64,000 bases of DNA from JAFGTP01 sp964498725 (GTDB taxonomy: Bacteria; Fidelibacterota; UBA2242; JAFGTP01): contig CAZCHS010000004.1 of NCBI GenBank assembly GCA_964498725.1, positions 1 to 64,000 of the forward strand, read 5' to 3'. The position numbers and the translations under genes are program-made. Below are positions 27,684 to 35,357 of the stretch, piece by piece. The notes below the pieces were generated by a model that was not told the origin of the DNA, searched no databases, and saw only the letters and a program-made list of their open reading frames with translations. Within the stretch, counting starts at the first letter, position 1. Every line of letters starts with the position of its first letter.

Positions 27684-28256
27684 CTATTTTGTATTTATTT
27701 CAAGTAGTTCATTAATTCGCGCACGGTCAAATCCGACAATTATTTCACCGTCAATATCGGTTTGCGGGACACCGGTTTGTCCGGTTCGTTGCTGCAGTTC
27801 CCGGGCCGCATTGGGGTCTGCCGCCACATCAACATCAGTAAAGGAAACTCGATTTTTCCTTAAATAGCTTTTCAGTTGATTACAATAAACACAAGTTGGC
27901 GTGGAATAAACAGTGACATTGGGTTGCGCCACCTCTTCCCCATGTTCATTTAAAATTGGCGCTTCCTGAAACAGCATTTCGTAATAAGATTTCTTTTGTT
28001 TTCCATAAATCACATTATAACTGGCATTATTGCGAATCACCAACAGCGCCGGTACGGAATCAATATTATATTCCGGATGTATGGTTTTTACTTCACCGGC
28101 ATTGACTGTGTAAATCGGAACGTCTTTGTAATCTTTCTGCAACCCTTTGAATATCTCCAATGCTTCGAGACTTTTTTGTGATTTGTCAGTGTAGAATAAA
28201 ACCAGTTTCAATTTTTCATCACTTTTTAATTGTTTTATTGTTTTAACCGCTTTCAT
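27684..28256 (-). CDS. Thioredoxin-like/glutaredoxin fusion protein
   Basis: With the start at 28256 (MKAVKTIKQLK) the protein has 190 residues; 28274 (six codons earlier) is an alternative, and a longer frame to 28373 is unlikely. Residues about 1-85 have a thioredoxin fold (LKLVLFYTDKSQKSLEALE, DSVPALLVIRNN with the cis-Pro), but the usual CxxC is replaced by SQKS, so this half is not redox-active in the standard way. Residues about 108-185 form a glutaredoxin with active site STPTCVYCNQL, GVPQTDIDG and IVGFDR. It probably reduces disulfides or carries glutathione adducts in the cytoplasm. groES follows closely. Confidence 0.82.
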   Translation of the reverse strand: MKAVKTIKQLKSDEKLKLVLFYTDKSQKSLEALEIFKGLQKDYKDVPIYTVNAGEVKTIHPEYNIDSVPALLVIRNNASYNVIYGKQKKSYYEMLFQEAPILNEHGEEVAQPNVTVYSTPTCVYCNQLKSYLRKNRVSFTDVDVAADPNAARELQQRTGQTGVPQTDIDGEIIVGFDRARINELLEINTK

Positions 28257-28494
28257 TGTTTCAAATTTCTCCATATAAAATTTTTGATAATTGATCTTTT
28301 GGATGGTTGTTTGTGGTACAAGGTTACAAATTATTCTATATGGAAAAACAATTGCGGATTTATATAAAACCACAGAAATTTATTATAGCCTGAATTATTC
28401 ATGAATTTTCAATTTTTTAAAGGAAAGCGAATAAAATTAACAAGTTATGGAAAAAAATAATTAAAAGAGGAATTGTAAAATTCATAGAATGATA

Positions 28495-28545
28495 TTCAGG
28501 CTAATCCCGATAGTTTCCACAGGAAACGGATCGGCGCGAAGCGGG
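28495..28545 (+). repeat. Dispersed palindromic repeat, copy A (short loop)
   Basis: The unit TTCAGGCTAATCCCGATAG then TTTCC, a three-base loop, GGAAACGGATCGG and CGCGAAGCGG forms a hairpin from CCGATAGTTTCC and GGAAACGGATCGG. The same unit occurs inverted at 29386-29514 and directly at 57115-57223. Confidence 0.75.
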
Positions 28546-28678
28546 AGGCTGTCCCAAAAGGTATAATCTGTCACTCTGAGCTTGTCGAAGAGTGACTTCG
28601 AAGTGACGCTTTCTCCTCTAAAACTGTCTACTTCGACAAGCTCAGCATGACAGTAGAGTTGGGCTTTTGGGACAGCCT
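28546..28678. repeat. MITE-like 133-bp imperfect palindrome
   Basis: AGGCTGTCCCAAAAG (28546-28560) and CTTTTGGGACAGCCT (28664-28678) are perfect 15-bp terminal inverted repeats. Inside, CTGAGCTTGTCGAAG (from 28576) and CTTCGACAAGCTCAG (ending 28645) continue the symmetry. No reading frame lies between. CTTCGACAAGCTCAG-type palindromes recur in many environmental genomes. Confidence 0.75.
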
Positions 28679-28695
28679 CAGGATAGAATCAAAGC

Positions 28696-29253
28696 CTATT
28701 CAACAGCAATTGACTTATCACTAACTGCAAATTTATTCCCACCCATGTGGTGAATCATTTGCAATCCATTACTAAAATCCCACTGATTATCTTTCCAGCA
28801 GTCTTCCCTGACCTCCGATCTCAAAATCTGTGCAATGAGCAATACTGAACTTCCCATATCCTCAACTTTCGATACTCTGCATTCCAGTCTGGCAATCGCT
28901 TCTGCCAATAATGGCGCTTTGATTTTCCCGGCTTTTTGTCTTTCTAGGCCAACATAATCGAATTTGTCATCAATTTCAGAACCACTGACCTTGCCGGCTT
29001 TAATCACCTGTTTTGCAATTGAAATATCCGGTATATTAAACCCAAATTCACCGGTTTCATTGATAAATGAGTAAGAGTAATGTCCCTTTCCGGCCAAAAT
29101 CGCCACCATCGGGGGTTCCTTGCGCAAGGGCATATTCCAGGCCACAGAAAATAAATTATCCTTTCTGCCATTCCCTACACTGATCACAGCGACACTTCCC
29201 GGTGTGATCAGACGGTGAGGATTTTCAATTTCAAGATATTGTTTTGAAGTCAT
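28696..29253 (-). CDS. Flavin reductase-like FMN-binding protein
   Basis: The start at 29253 follows AAGGAG and gives 185 residues. The protein has the flavin-reductase-like split-barrel fold: PHRLITPGSVAVISVGNG near the N-terminus, FSVAWNMPLRKEPPMVAILAG (about 35-55) and the flavin-contacting region FINETGEFGFNIPD (about 60-75). It ends in a strand-rich half with ARLECRVSKVEDMG. Members reduce FMN/FAD for oxygenases or bind FMN as electron carriers; the partner cannot be told here. It stands alone between two repeat-containing gaps. Confidence 0.87.
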   Translation of the reverse strand: MTSKQYLEIENPHRLITPGSVAVISVGNGRKDNLFSVAWNMPLRKEPPMVAILAGKGHYSYSFINETGEFGFNIPDISIAKQVIKAGKVSGSEIDDKFDYVGLERQKAGKIKAPLLAEAIARLECRVSKVEDMGSSVLLIAQILRSEVREDCWKDNQWDFSNGLQMIHHMGGNKFAVSDKSIAVE

Positions 29254-29385
29254 TTTTTCTCCTTTTATAATAGATGTGCTTACCAATTACAAGATAAGAG
29301 CCGGTGATGCAAACTCGCAAATTTTATTTTTTTACAGGCACTCTGATTCAATTTAATATTTAATGATGGTTTCTTTTAAACGGAA

Positions 29386-29514
29386 TAACTGCATTATTCA
29401 TAAAAATATAAACAATATCCGCTTCGCGCCGATACGTTTCCTTTCATCAAACAGCCAAAAATGCTATTTGTCAGGAGTGAATGTTCCAGCGGAAACTATC
29501 GGGATTAATCTGAA
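29386..29514 (-). repeat. Dispersed palindromic repeat, copy B (long loop)
   Basis: Read on the minus strand it gives TTAATCCCGATAGTTTCC, a loop of about 50 bases, GGAAACGTATCGGCGCGAAG and then a second part ending ATGAATAATGCAGTTAT. It matches copy C (57115-57223) at both ends; the loop sequence differs. Confidence 0.75.
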
Positions 29515-29549
29515 ATTGACTTGTTGCCCAAAATAATCAAGTTTTTCCT

Positions 29550-29577
29550 TTGACTTTAGAAATATTTTTGCTATTTA
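29550..29577 (+). promoter_or_regulatory. Candidate sigma-70 promoter for REC gene pair
   Basis: TTGACT (29550-29555) and TATTTA (29572-29577) are 16 bp apart, about 25 bp upstream of the ATG at 29602. The -35 element is strong and the -10 moderate. Confidence 0.45.
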
Positions 29578-29601
29578 TTAAGGTTTAAATATAGAATAGG
29601 C

Positions 29602-30054
29602 ATGAATCAAAACGTTGTGATATTACTTGCAGAAGACAATCCAGGACATGCGAAACTAACCAGAAAACACCTGAAACGCGCCGGATTGAAAAACACCATT
29701 ATTCACTTTAACAATGGCGAAGAACTGCTCAACTTTCTTGATAAAAACGGTGAATACCCGAATTCCCCGGAAATCGAACAGAGCTATTTTATTATAATGG
29801 ATTTAAAAATGCCAATAATCGATGGGTTCAAAGCTCTTGAACTTTTGAAAAGCAATAACACTTATGCCGTCATTCCGGTAGTCATATATTCGACCAGTGA
29901 TGACCCGCTTGAAATTTATAAATGTTATCAGAAAGGCTGCAATGGATATGTCGTTAAACCGGTACAATCCAAAGATTTTGCCGATTTTTTAAAAAATTTA
30001 GTCAGTTATTTGAAAATTATTCAAATCCCTGTAATCAACAAAAACCTGGAATAA
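29602..30054 (+). CDS. Single-domain response regulator (Rcp1/CheY-like)
   Basis: The 150-residue protein is a lone receiver domain. Acidic pocket residues are LLAEDNPGHAKLT (E11, D12), the phospho-acceptor Asp is in YFIIMDLKMPIIDGF near residue 68, Thr/Ser in VIYSTSDD and Lys in YVVKPVQSKDF. The insert between beta-2 and beta-3 (NGEYPNSPEIEQ) is typical of the Rcp1 type that pairs with phytochrome-like or PAS-containing kinases. It has no output domain and should signal by protein contact. The next gene, four bases downstream, is a REC-PAS protein, so both probably sit in one phosphorelay; no kinase gene is present here. Confidence 0.92.
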   Translation: MNQNVVILLAEDNPGHAKLTRKHLKRAGLKNTIIHFNNGEELLNFLDKNGEYPNSPEIEQSYFIIMDLKMPIIDGFKALELLKSNNTYAVIPVVIYSTSDDPLEIYKCYQKGCNGYVVKPVQSKDFADFLKNLVSYLKIIQIPVINKNLE

Positions 30055-30058
30055 CAAA

Positions 30059-31087
30059 ATGATTACTTTACAAGAAAAATCCACCTTTAAAATCCTTATT
30101 GTTGAAGATGACTTTGGCCTCAACAAACTAATCAAACGGAAACTGGAGCGCCAGGGCTTGAACTGCCTGCAAGCACATACCGGCCGGGAAGCCATTGAAT
30201 ACTTAATGAACAATGATGAAAAATATCTGGTATTAATGGATTATCTGCTCACTGATATGAATTCCATTGAAATGATCCTAAGCCTGAAAGACAATGGCCT
30301 GGAATACCCTTTTATAGCAATGACCGGACGGGGCAGCGAAGATATTGCCGTTGAATTGATGAAATTGGGGGCCCGCGATTATCTCATTAAAAATGAGGAA
30401 TTTCTCAACGTTTTACCCAATGTGGTAAAAAAAGTGCTGGAAAATATTATCAAAGATGAAAAATTACATGCTGCCGAGGAAAAAATACATTTTCTGGGTT
30501 CCATCACTCAGCAAACTACCGACGCCATTTTTGCCACCGACCTGGAATTCAACATAACTTACACCAACCGGGCCGCCAGCCAATTATACAAATATACGCA
30601 GGATGAATTTTTAGAAATGAATATTCAGGAAATCATTCCCGGCGAATTTCTAGTCCAAAATCGATATGAAATGATCAAAAGCACCCGGTCGGAAGGTTAC
30701 TGGGAACATGAAGAGGAACATCAGAAAAAAAATAAAATGGAATTTTTTGCCAATATCAAGGTTTCTCCGCTTTTTAGGGACGACCTTTTAATCGCTTTTA
30801 TATTTATCATTCGCGATGTCACAGAACGTAAAGAACGCGAACAGGAACGGGAAAATTTAATCCGGGAGTTAACCGCTGCTTTGAACCGTATCAGAACTCT
30901 GGAAGGCCTGATACCAATCTGCGCCAGTTGCAAAAAAATCCGTTCTGATGAAGGATATTGGGAAGATGTGGAGGTTTATATTCGCAACCATTCCAAAGCT
31001 GATTTCACCCATGGCTTATGTCCCGATTGCACGAAGGAAATGTATCCTGATATCTATCAAAAATTGAAGGATAAAGGAAAACTGTAA
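30059..31087 (+). CDS. REC-PAS protein with C-terminal Cys-rich module
   Basis: The 342-residue protein has a receiver at about 10-125 (ILIVEDDFG, Asp in YLVLMDYLLTD, Thr in FIAMTGRGSED, Lys in YLIKNEEF). A PAS domain follows at about 145-255 (TTDAIFATDLEFNITYTNRA, ending FIFIIRDVTERKE), then a short coiled coil. The C-terminus (about 283-340) carries LIPICASCKKIR, GYWEDVEVYI and HGLCPDCTKEMYP: two CxxC pairs that could bind a metal. There is no histidine kinase, cyclase or HTH domain. This tail is seen at the ends of REC/PAS proteins in several phyla; its function is not established to my knowledge. Confidence 0.85.
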   Translation: MITLQEKSTFKILIVEDDFGLNKLIKRKLERQGLNCLQAHTGREAIEYLMNNDEKYLVLMDYLLTDMNSIEMILSLKDNGLEYPFIAMTGRGSEDIAVELMKLGARDYLIKNEEFLNVLPNVVKKVLENIIKDEKLHAAEEKIHFLGSITQQTTDAIFATDLEFNITYTNRAASQLYKYTQDEFLEMNIQEIIPGEFLVQNRYEMIKSTRSEGYWEHEEEHQKKNKMEFFANIKVSPLFRDDLLIAFIFIIRDVTERKEREQERENLIRELTAALNRIRTLEGLIPICASCKKIRSDEGYWEDVEVYIRNHSKADFTHGLCPDCTKEMYPDIYQKLKDKGKL

Positions 31088-31208
31088 TAATCTGCAGATC
31101 ATAATTCATATTAAACCAAATTTTTTAACAAAATTTATTTTTCAATTGAATTTGTAACATATAATTTTCATAATTGTAATACAATCATTTTAATCTTTTG
31201 ATTTTTTA

Positions 31209-31236
31209 TTGAAATGCTTAATTTTCAGGTTAAAAT
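31209..31236 (+). promoter_or_regulatory. Candidate promoter for the aldolase gene
   Basis: TTGAAA (31209-31214) and TAAAAT (31231-31236) are 16 bp apart, about 40 bp upstream of the aldolase ATG, which itself has GAAAGGAGC. The gap is very AT-rich, so a chance match is possible. Confidence 0.35.
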
Positions 31237-31274
31237 AATTTTAACACTATGAATATATTTGAAAGGAGCACAAA

Positions 31275-32303
31275 ATGCCTGTTGTAAATTACAAACAATA
31301 CAAAAGAATGTTAGACAGAGCTCAGGAAAATAATTTTGCCTATCCGGCAGTTAACGTCGCCAATATGGAAGGCGCCAACGCGGTGATCGAAGGATTCGCC
31401 AAAGCCAACAGTGACGGTATCGTGGAAATATCTCCCGGTGGCGGAAAACACGCATCCGGCCAGTTGAAAGATGAAGTACTGGGCACGATCTCAATCGCTG
31501 AACATATTCACAAAATCGCAGCCAAATACGATGTGAATATTGCCCTGCATACTGATCATTGCCCACCGGAAAAAGTTGACTCTTTTCTGATGCCCTTGAT
31601 TGAAGAAACCAAAAAACGTCGCGCTGAAGGCAAGCCAAATTTATTCAACAGCCATATGTTTGACGGATGTGAACTCCCCCTGGAAGAAAACATGGATAAA
31701 GCCGAAGAAATTTTAAAAATCTGCGCTGAAAATGAAATTATTCTTGAAATCGAAGCCGGTGTTGTCGGTGGTGAAGAAGACGGCGTTAACAGAGAAAATG
31801 TTGATACATCCAAACTTTACACAACTCCCCAGGACATGGTTTATGTCCATGAAAGACTGAGTAAAATCGAAGGTGCGAAAATCATGTTCGCGGCAACTTT
31901 TGGTAATGTTCACGGCGTTTATAAACCCGGAAATGTTGTCCTGAAACCTTCCATCTTAAAAGAAGGCCAGCAGGTAGTCATGGACAAATATGGCAAAGAT
32001 GCCAGATTTTGGTTAGTATTTCATGGCGGATCAGGTTCCAGCCTGGAAGAAATCCATGAAACCCTGGAATACGGTGTGATCAAAATGAATATTGATACTG
32101 ATACACAGTATGCTTTTACCCGTCCCATCGTTGACCACTTTTTCAAAAACTATGATGGTATTTTGAAAGTTGACGGCGAAGTCGGCGTGAAAAAAGTTTA
32201 TGATCCCCGTAAATACCTGGCCAAAGGACAGGCCGGAATGGCAGACCGAGTTGTGGAAGCCTGCAAAACACTGAAATGTGCCGGTCAGTCGGTTAAATTG
32301 TAA
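31275..32303 (+). CDS. fbaA: Class II fructose-bisphosphate aldolase
   Basis: The zinc-dependent enzyme cleaves fructose 1,6-bisphosphate in glycolysis and joins trioses in gluconeogenesis. The 342-residue protein shows NFAYPAVNVANMEGANAVIEG-type N-terminal residues, the zinc and substrate region IALHTDHCPPEKVD (about 94-107), EIEAGVVGGEEDGV near 158, FGNVHGVYKPGN near 210 and VFHGGSGSSLEEI near 254. It closely resembles the long class IIA type. It has its own promoter candidate and an intrinsic terminator, so it appears to be transcribed alone, away from pgk-tpiA. Confidence 0.96.
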   Translation: MPVVNYKQYKRMLDRAQENNFAYPAVNVANMEGANAVIEGFAKANSDGIVEISPGGGKHASGQLKDEVLGTISIAEHIHKIAAKYDVNIALHTDHCPPEKVDSFLMPLIEETKKRRAEGKPNLFNSHMFDGCELPLEENMDKAEEILKICAENEIILEIEAGVVGGEEDGVNRENVDTSKLYTTPQDMVYVHERLSKIEGAKIMFAATFGNVHGVYKPGNVVLKPSILKEGQQVVMDKYGKDARFWLVFHGGSGSSLEEIHETLEYGVIKMNIDTDTQYAFTRPIVDHFFKNYDGILKVDGEVGVKKVYDPRKYLAKGQAGMADRVVEACKTLKCAGQSVKL

Positions 32304-32325
32304 AAGTCAGGATAAATTAGTTATT

Positions 32326-32362
32326 AAACTCACCTCTTGTTATATTTAGGGGTGAGTTTTTT
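32326..32362 (+). terminator. Intrinsic terminator after the aldolase gene
   Basis: AAACTCACC (32326-32334) pairs with GGTGAGTTT (32351-32359) and is followed by TTT. It lies between the aldolase stop and the methyltransferase start. Confidence 0.85.
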
Positions 32363-32381
32363 AGTATAACCAAGAGATACA

Positions 32382-33521
32382 ATGTACTTATATCAAAAAA
32401 AGAAACGCTATTTTGCCCAGGTGACCGGTGGACTGGAAGACCTGGCTATACAGGAAGTTAAAGAATTGGGCGGATACGGTTGCGAAACAGCTTATCGCGG
32501 TATTTATTTTTCCTGCGAAATGAAAAATTTATACAAAATCATTTACCGGTCACGGATATTAACCCGGGTACTGGCGCCATTGGTGCAATTCCGGGCCTTT
32601 GATGATAAACAATTATATGGCAATGCCAAAAGCATAAAGTGGAATGACATTTTTCCATTGCAAAAAAGTTTTAAAATTTATGCTAATTCCTCCCATAGTA
32701 AACTCCGGCATTCAACCTATGCCGCACAGGTTTTAAAAGACGCTATTGCGGACCAGTTTCGTGAAAAGACCGGCCAGCGCCCCAGCGTGGACAAGGATAA
32801 TCCCGATGTTGTTATTAATCTCTATATTCACAGTGATAAAGCCACCATCAGCCTTGACCTTTCCGGGGAATCGCTGCATAAGCGCAAATACCGGAAAACC
32901 AGCACAAAAGCTCCCATGCAGGAGACTTTGGCAGCAGCTATCATTCGCGCTTCACAATGGCAGGGAGAAACACCACTTCATGATCCCATGTGCGGTTCCG
33001 GCACTCTACTCAGCGAAGCGCTAATGCATTATTGTCACGTGCCAGCAGCGTATTTCAAAGATAAATTTGGATTTTACCATTTACCTGATTTTGATGAAAA
33101 GGACTGGCTGTTTGTTAAGCAATTAGCAGATGAGCAAATTCGGGAATTGCCGCAAGGCTTGATTGCCGGCAGTGATATTGATGCCGACGCTATTAAAGCT
33201 GCCGGCGAAAACCTTTCCACTTTTGACGAAGGCGTCAAAGTTGGACTAAAAATCAGTTCCTTTGAGAATCTGCCCGTTATGAATAATTATACCATCATTA
33301 CTAATCCGCCCTATGGTGTTCGAATGGGAAAGGAAAAAGAACTTCAGAAACTGTATACAAAATTTGGGGATTTCCTGAAAAATTCCTGTAAAAACAGTAC
33401 GGCTTATGTTTATTGCGGCAATCGTGAACTTATCAAATATATCGGGCTGAGAACTTCTTTCAAAATGCCCATGAAAAATGGTGATCTGGACGGACGTTTG
33501 ATCAAATTAGAAGTATATTAG
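32382..33521 (+). CDS. THUMP-domain RNA methyltransferase, RlmL-like
   Basis: The 379-residue protein methylates guanine in RNA; the best comparison is the N-terminal m2G2445 methyltransferase half of RlmL. Residues 1-55 form the ferredoxin-like start (KRYFAQVTGGLEDLAIQEV), residues about 55-155 the THUMP domain, and residues 165-375 the SAM-dependent Rossmann fold with HDPMCGSGTLLSEAL (about 206-220), AGSDIDADAIKAA and catalytic NPPYGVRMG (near 308). The second RlmL half (m7G2069) is absent, as is usual outside Gammaproteobacteria. The next gene starts 11 bp downstream. Confidence 0.9.
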   Translation: MYLYQKKKRYFAQVTGGLEDLAIQEVKELGGYGCETAYRGIYFSCEMKNLYKIIYRSRILTRVLAPLVQFRAFDDKQLYGNAKSIKWNDIFPLQKSFKIYANSSHSKLRHSTYAAQVLKDAIADQFREKTGQRPSVDKDNPDVVINLYIHSDKATISLDLSGESLHKRKYRKTSTKAPMQETLAAAIIRASQWQGETPLHDPMCGSGTLLSEALMHYCHVPAAYFKDKFGFYHLPDFDEKDWLFVKQLADEQIRELPQGLIAGSDIDADAIKAAGENLSTFDEGVKVGLKISSFENLPVMNNYTIITNPPYGVRMGKEKELQKLYTKFGDFLKNSCKNSTAYVYCGNRELIKYIGLRTSFKMPMKNGDLDGRLIKLEVY

Positions 33522-33532
33522 GAGTGAGCAAT

Positions 33533-34198
33533 ATGATCGATCTGGCTCTGCATGAAAAATTTGTTTTGCTAACCATCAATGACGAAAAAGGCACTATTGC
33601 CTATGGTTATTCCAAAAGTTATGGATTTGCCGGTATTTTACTGATGGAATTGTATAATAGAAATCTGGTAGAAATTAAGGACAAGAAAATCTCATTCACG
33701 GACAAAACTACAGACTCTTCAATCTTAAATGATGCTCTAAAAATCCTGAAAGAGCGAAAAAAACCGCCTAAAATCAACCAGGCAATACATTTATTAAGCC
33801 AAAAGATGCATAAACATTTTGACCGGGTTATTGAACGATTGGTTGAGAAAGATATTTTAAAAATAGCGGATAAAAAAGTTCTCTGGCTGTTTAATGTCAA
33901 GTATTATCCCACCCAAAATCCGGAACCGGAAAATCTTGTCAAGAGCAAGATCAAAAGCATTGTCCTTTATGGCGATCATCCTGACCCCGAAAGTCTCTGT
34001 TTGATCAGTTTGATCCACGTGCTGGACCTGTATAAAGAGGTCTTTAGCAAAGAGGAAAAAAAGAAGGCTAAAAAGAAAGTAAAAGAGATTGTCAAAGAAC
34101 AAAAAATCGCCGGAGATATTCAAAATATTATTCAGCAGGAAATTATGATTGCGGTCAATGCAGGTGTCACTGCAGCAACCATTGCCACCACAAACTAA
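33533..34198 (+). CDS. GPP34/GOLPH3-family protein
   Basis: The ATG at 33533 is chosen over a GTG nine bases earlier because AGGAG lies eight bases before it. The 221-residue protein begins like the family: DLALHEKFVLLTINDEKG, GFAGILLMELYNRNLVEI and ISFTDKT, with a helical rest and VLYGDHPDPESLCLISLIHVL near 150. Eukaryotic members (GOLPH3/Vps74) bind phosphatidylinositol 4-phosphate on Golgi membranes; bacterial members are known but their role is not. A Lys-rich helix (EEKKKAKKKVKEIVKE, about 178-193) and a hydrophobic C-terminus could favour membrane binding. It follows the RlmL-like gene in the same transcript. Confidence 0.83.
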   Translation: MIDLALHEKFVLLTINDEKGTIAYGYSKSYGFAGILLMELYNRNLVEIKDKKISFTDKTTDSSILNDALKILKERKKPPKINQAIHLLSQKMHKHFDRVIERLVEKDILKIADKKVLWLFNVKYYPTQNPEPENLVKSKIKSIVLYGDHPDPESLCLISLIHVLDLYKEVFSKEEKKKAKKKVKEIVKEQKIAGDIQNIIQQEIMIAVNAGVTAATIATTN

Positions 34199-34267
34199 TT
34201 ATTCCTATGAAAAAGTATAATAATTCTTTAAGTTTAGAAGTAAAATTTTAATAAACAGGAGATGCAA

Positions 34268-35281
34268 ATGAAAAAACAATTATTACTAATCCTTTTGATT
34301 TCAATTATGTTATTTACTTGTGGTCAAAAAGAAGAAAAATTTACATTTGAGCCAGGCACACAGGCTTATGAATTGGCCGATACTTTAGCAACTAAAATAG
34401 AACGCCTTGACCCAAAGAAAAATGATGTGTTGGTGAAGACGGAAGATTTTACTGTAACAGTAGGCGAAACACTGGAAGGTATTTTTCAGAATTTTGGTCC
34501 CAATGCAAACCAATTGGCCAGTATGCAACCGGATGTTATCAAAAACATCATTATGAGCAATGCTAATGCTCTTGCGGAAAAGAAAATACTGGAAAACAAA
34601 GCCAAAGAAATGGGATACACTGTTGATCAGGCGGAAATCGATTCGGTTATGCAATTGCAATATGATGCTGCCGGCGGAGAAGAATCTTTTAAACAGCGAA
34701 TTGCTGAAAACAATATTGAATTATCTGTCGTCAGGGAATCAATTGAGAGCGGTATGCTGATCAGTGCCCTGATGGAAGATGAAATCAAAGAAGAAGATTT
34801 CGTCATTACAGAAGCTGAAATCAAAGCAAAATTTAATCCTGAATCCAGCCGACATGCGCAACATATTTTAATTGATACACGGCAGGATACAACAGCGGAA
34901 CAAAAAGCCGCTGCCAAAAAAGAAATTGAAGCTGTCCTGGCCAAAGCCAAAATGGGCGATGATTTCGGTGAACTGGCAATAGAATACTCCGATTGCCCCA
35001 GTTCGGAAAAAGGTGGCGACCTGGGAAAAATAACCCGTGGACAAATGGTTCCTGCTTTCGATGAAGCGGTATTTGATATGGAAGTCGATGAAATCAGCGA
35101 TGTTGTCGAAACCCAGTTTGGTTATCATATTATTAAATTGAATAAAATTGATACTAATAAGTATGAGGACCAGCGCGAACAACTTAAAAATCAAGTTATC
35201 GACGATAAGAAAAAAACTGCTTACGAAGAATATCTGAATGAAATTAAAGAAAAAGTAAATTATCAGGAATTAACCCTGTAG
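34268..35281 (+). CDS. Peptidyl-prolyl isomerase lipoprotein (parvulin, PrsA/SurA-like)
   Basis: The ATG at 34268 is preferred because AGGAG is six bases upstream; it gives 337 residues. A lipoprotein-like signal ends IMLFTC with Cys18; Thr before Cys is off-consensus. The N-terminal half (about 35-175) is helical and chaperone-like. Residues about 193-290 form a parvulin domain: RHAQHILIDT, FGELAIEYSDCPSSEKGGDLG, MVPAFDEAVF and TQFGYHIIKL. It should assist folding of exported proteins in the periplasm. A strong terminator follows, so it ends this plus-strand unit. Confidence 0.9.
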   Translation: MKKQLLLILLISIMLFTCGQKEEKFTFEPGTQAYELADTLATKIERLDPKKNDVLVKTEDFTVTVGETLEGIFQNFGPNANQLASMQPDVIKNIIMSNANALAEKKILENKAKEMGYTVDQAEIDSVMQLQYDAAGGEESFKQRIAENNIELSVVRESIESGMLISALMEDEIKEEDFVITEAEIKAKFNPESSRHAQHILIDTRQDTTAEQKAAAKKEIEAVLAKAKMGDDFGELAIEYSDCPSSEKGGDLGKITRGQMVPAFDEAVFDMEVDEISDVVETQFGYHIIKLNKIDTNKYEDQREQLKNQVIDDKKKTAYEEYLNEIKEKVNYQELTL

Positions 35282-35306
35282 TCTAAAATTCTTTAAATTT
35301 TTATTT

Positions 35307-35341
35307 AAAAGGCTGAAATTATTAATTTTTCAGCCTTTTAT
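35307..35341 (+). terminator. Intrinsic terminator after the parvulin gene
   Basis: AAAAGGCTGAAA (35307-35318) pairs with TTTCAGCCTTTT (35328-35339), followed by ATTATTT. The stem is long and starts about 25 bp after the stop codon. Confidence 0.8.
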
Positions 35342-35357
35342 TATTTAGGAGTAATAG

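Larger units (their letters stand above)
28275..28695. repeat. Intergenic region with two nested repeat elements
   Basis: About 220 bp next to the Trx/Grx gene hold no recognised element. Then come a short copy of a dispersed palindromic repeat (28495-28545) and a MITE-like palindrome (28546-28678), listed separately. No coding region is visible. Confidence 0.5.
29254..29601. repeat. Divergent intergenic region with palindromic repeat copy B
   Basis: The gap separates the minus-strand flavin reductase from the plus-strand REC gene. Most of its centre is the repeat at 29386-29514. A sigma-70-like promoter for the REC gene is at 29550-29577. No gene is visible. Confidence 0.5.

Noticed and set aside
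28546..28678. CRISPR or attC-like structure
   Set aside because: There is one palindrome only, no regular repeat-spacer series and no integrase or cas gene in the window.
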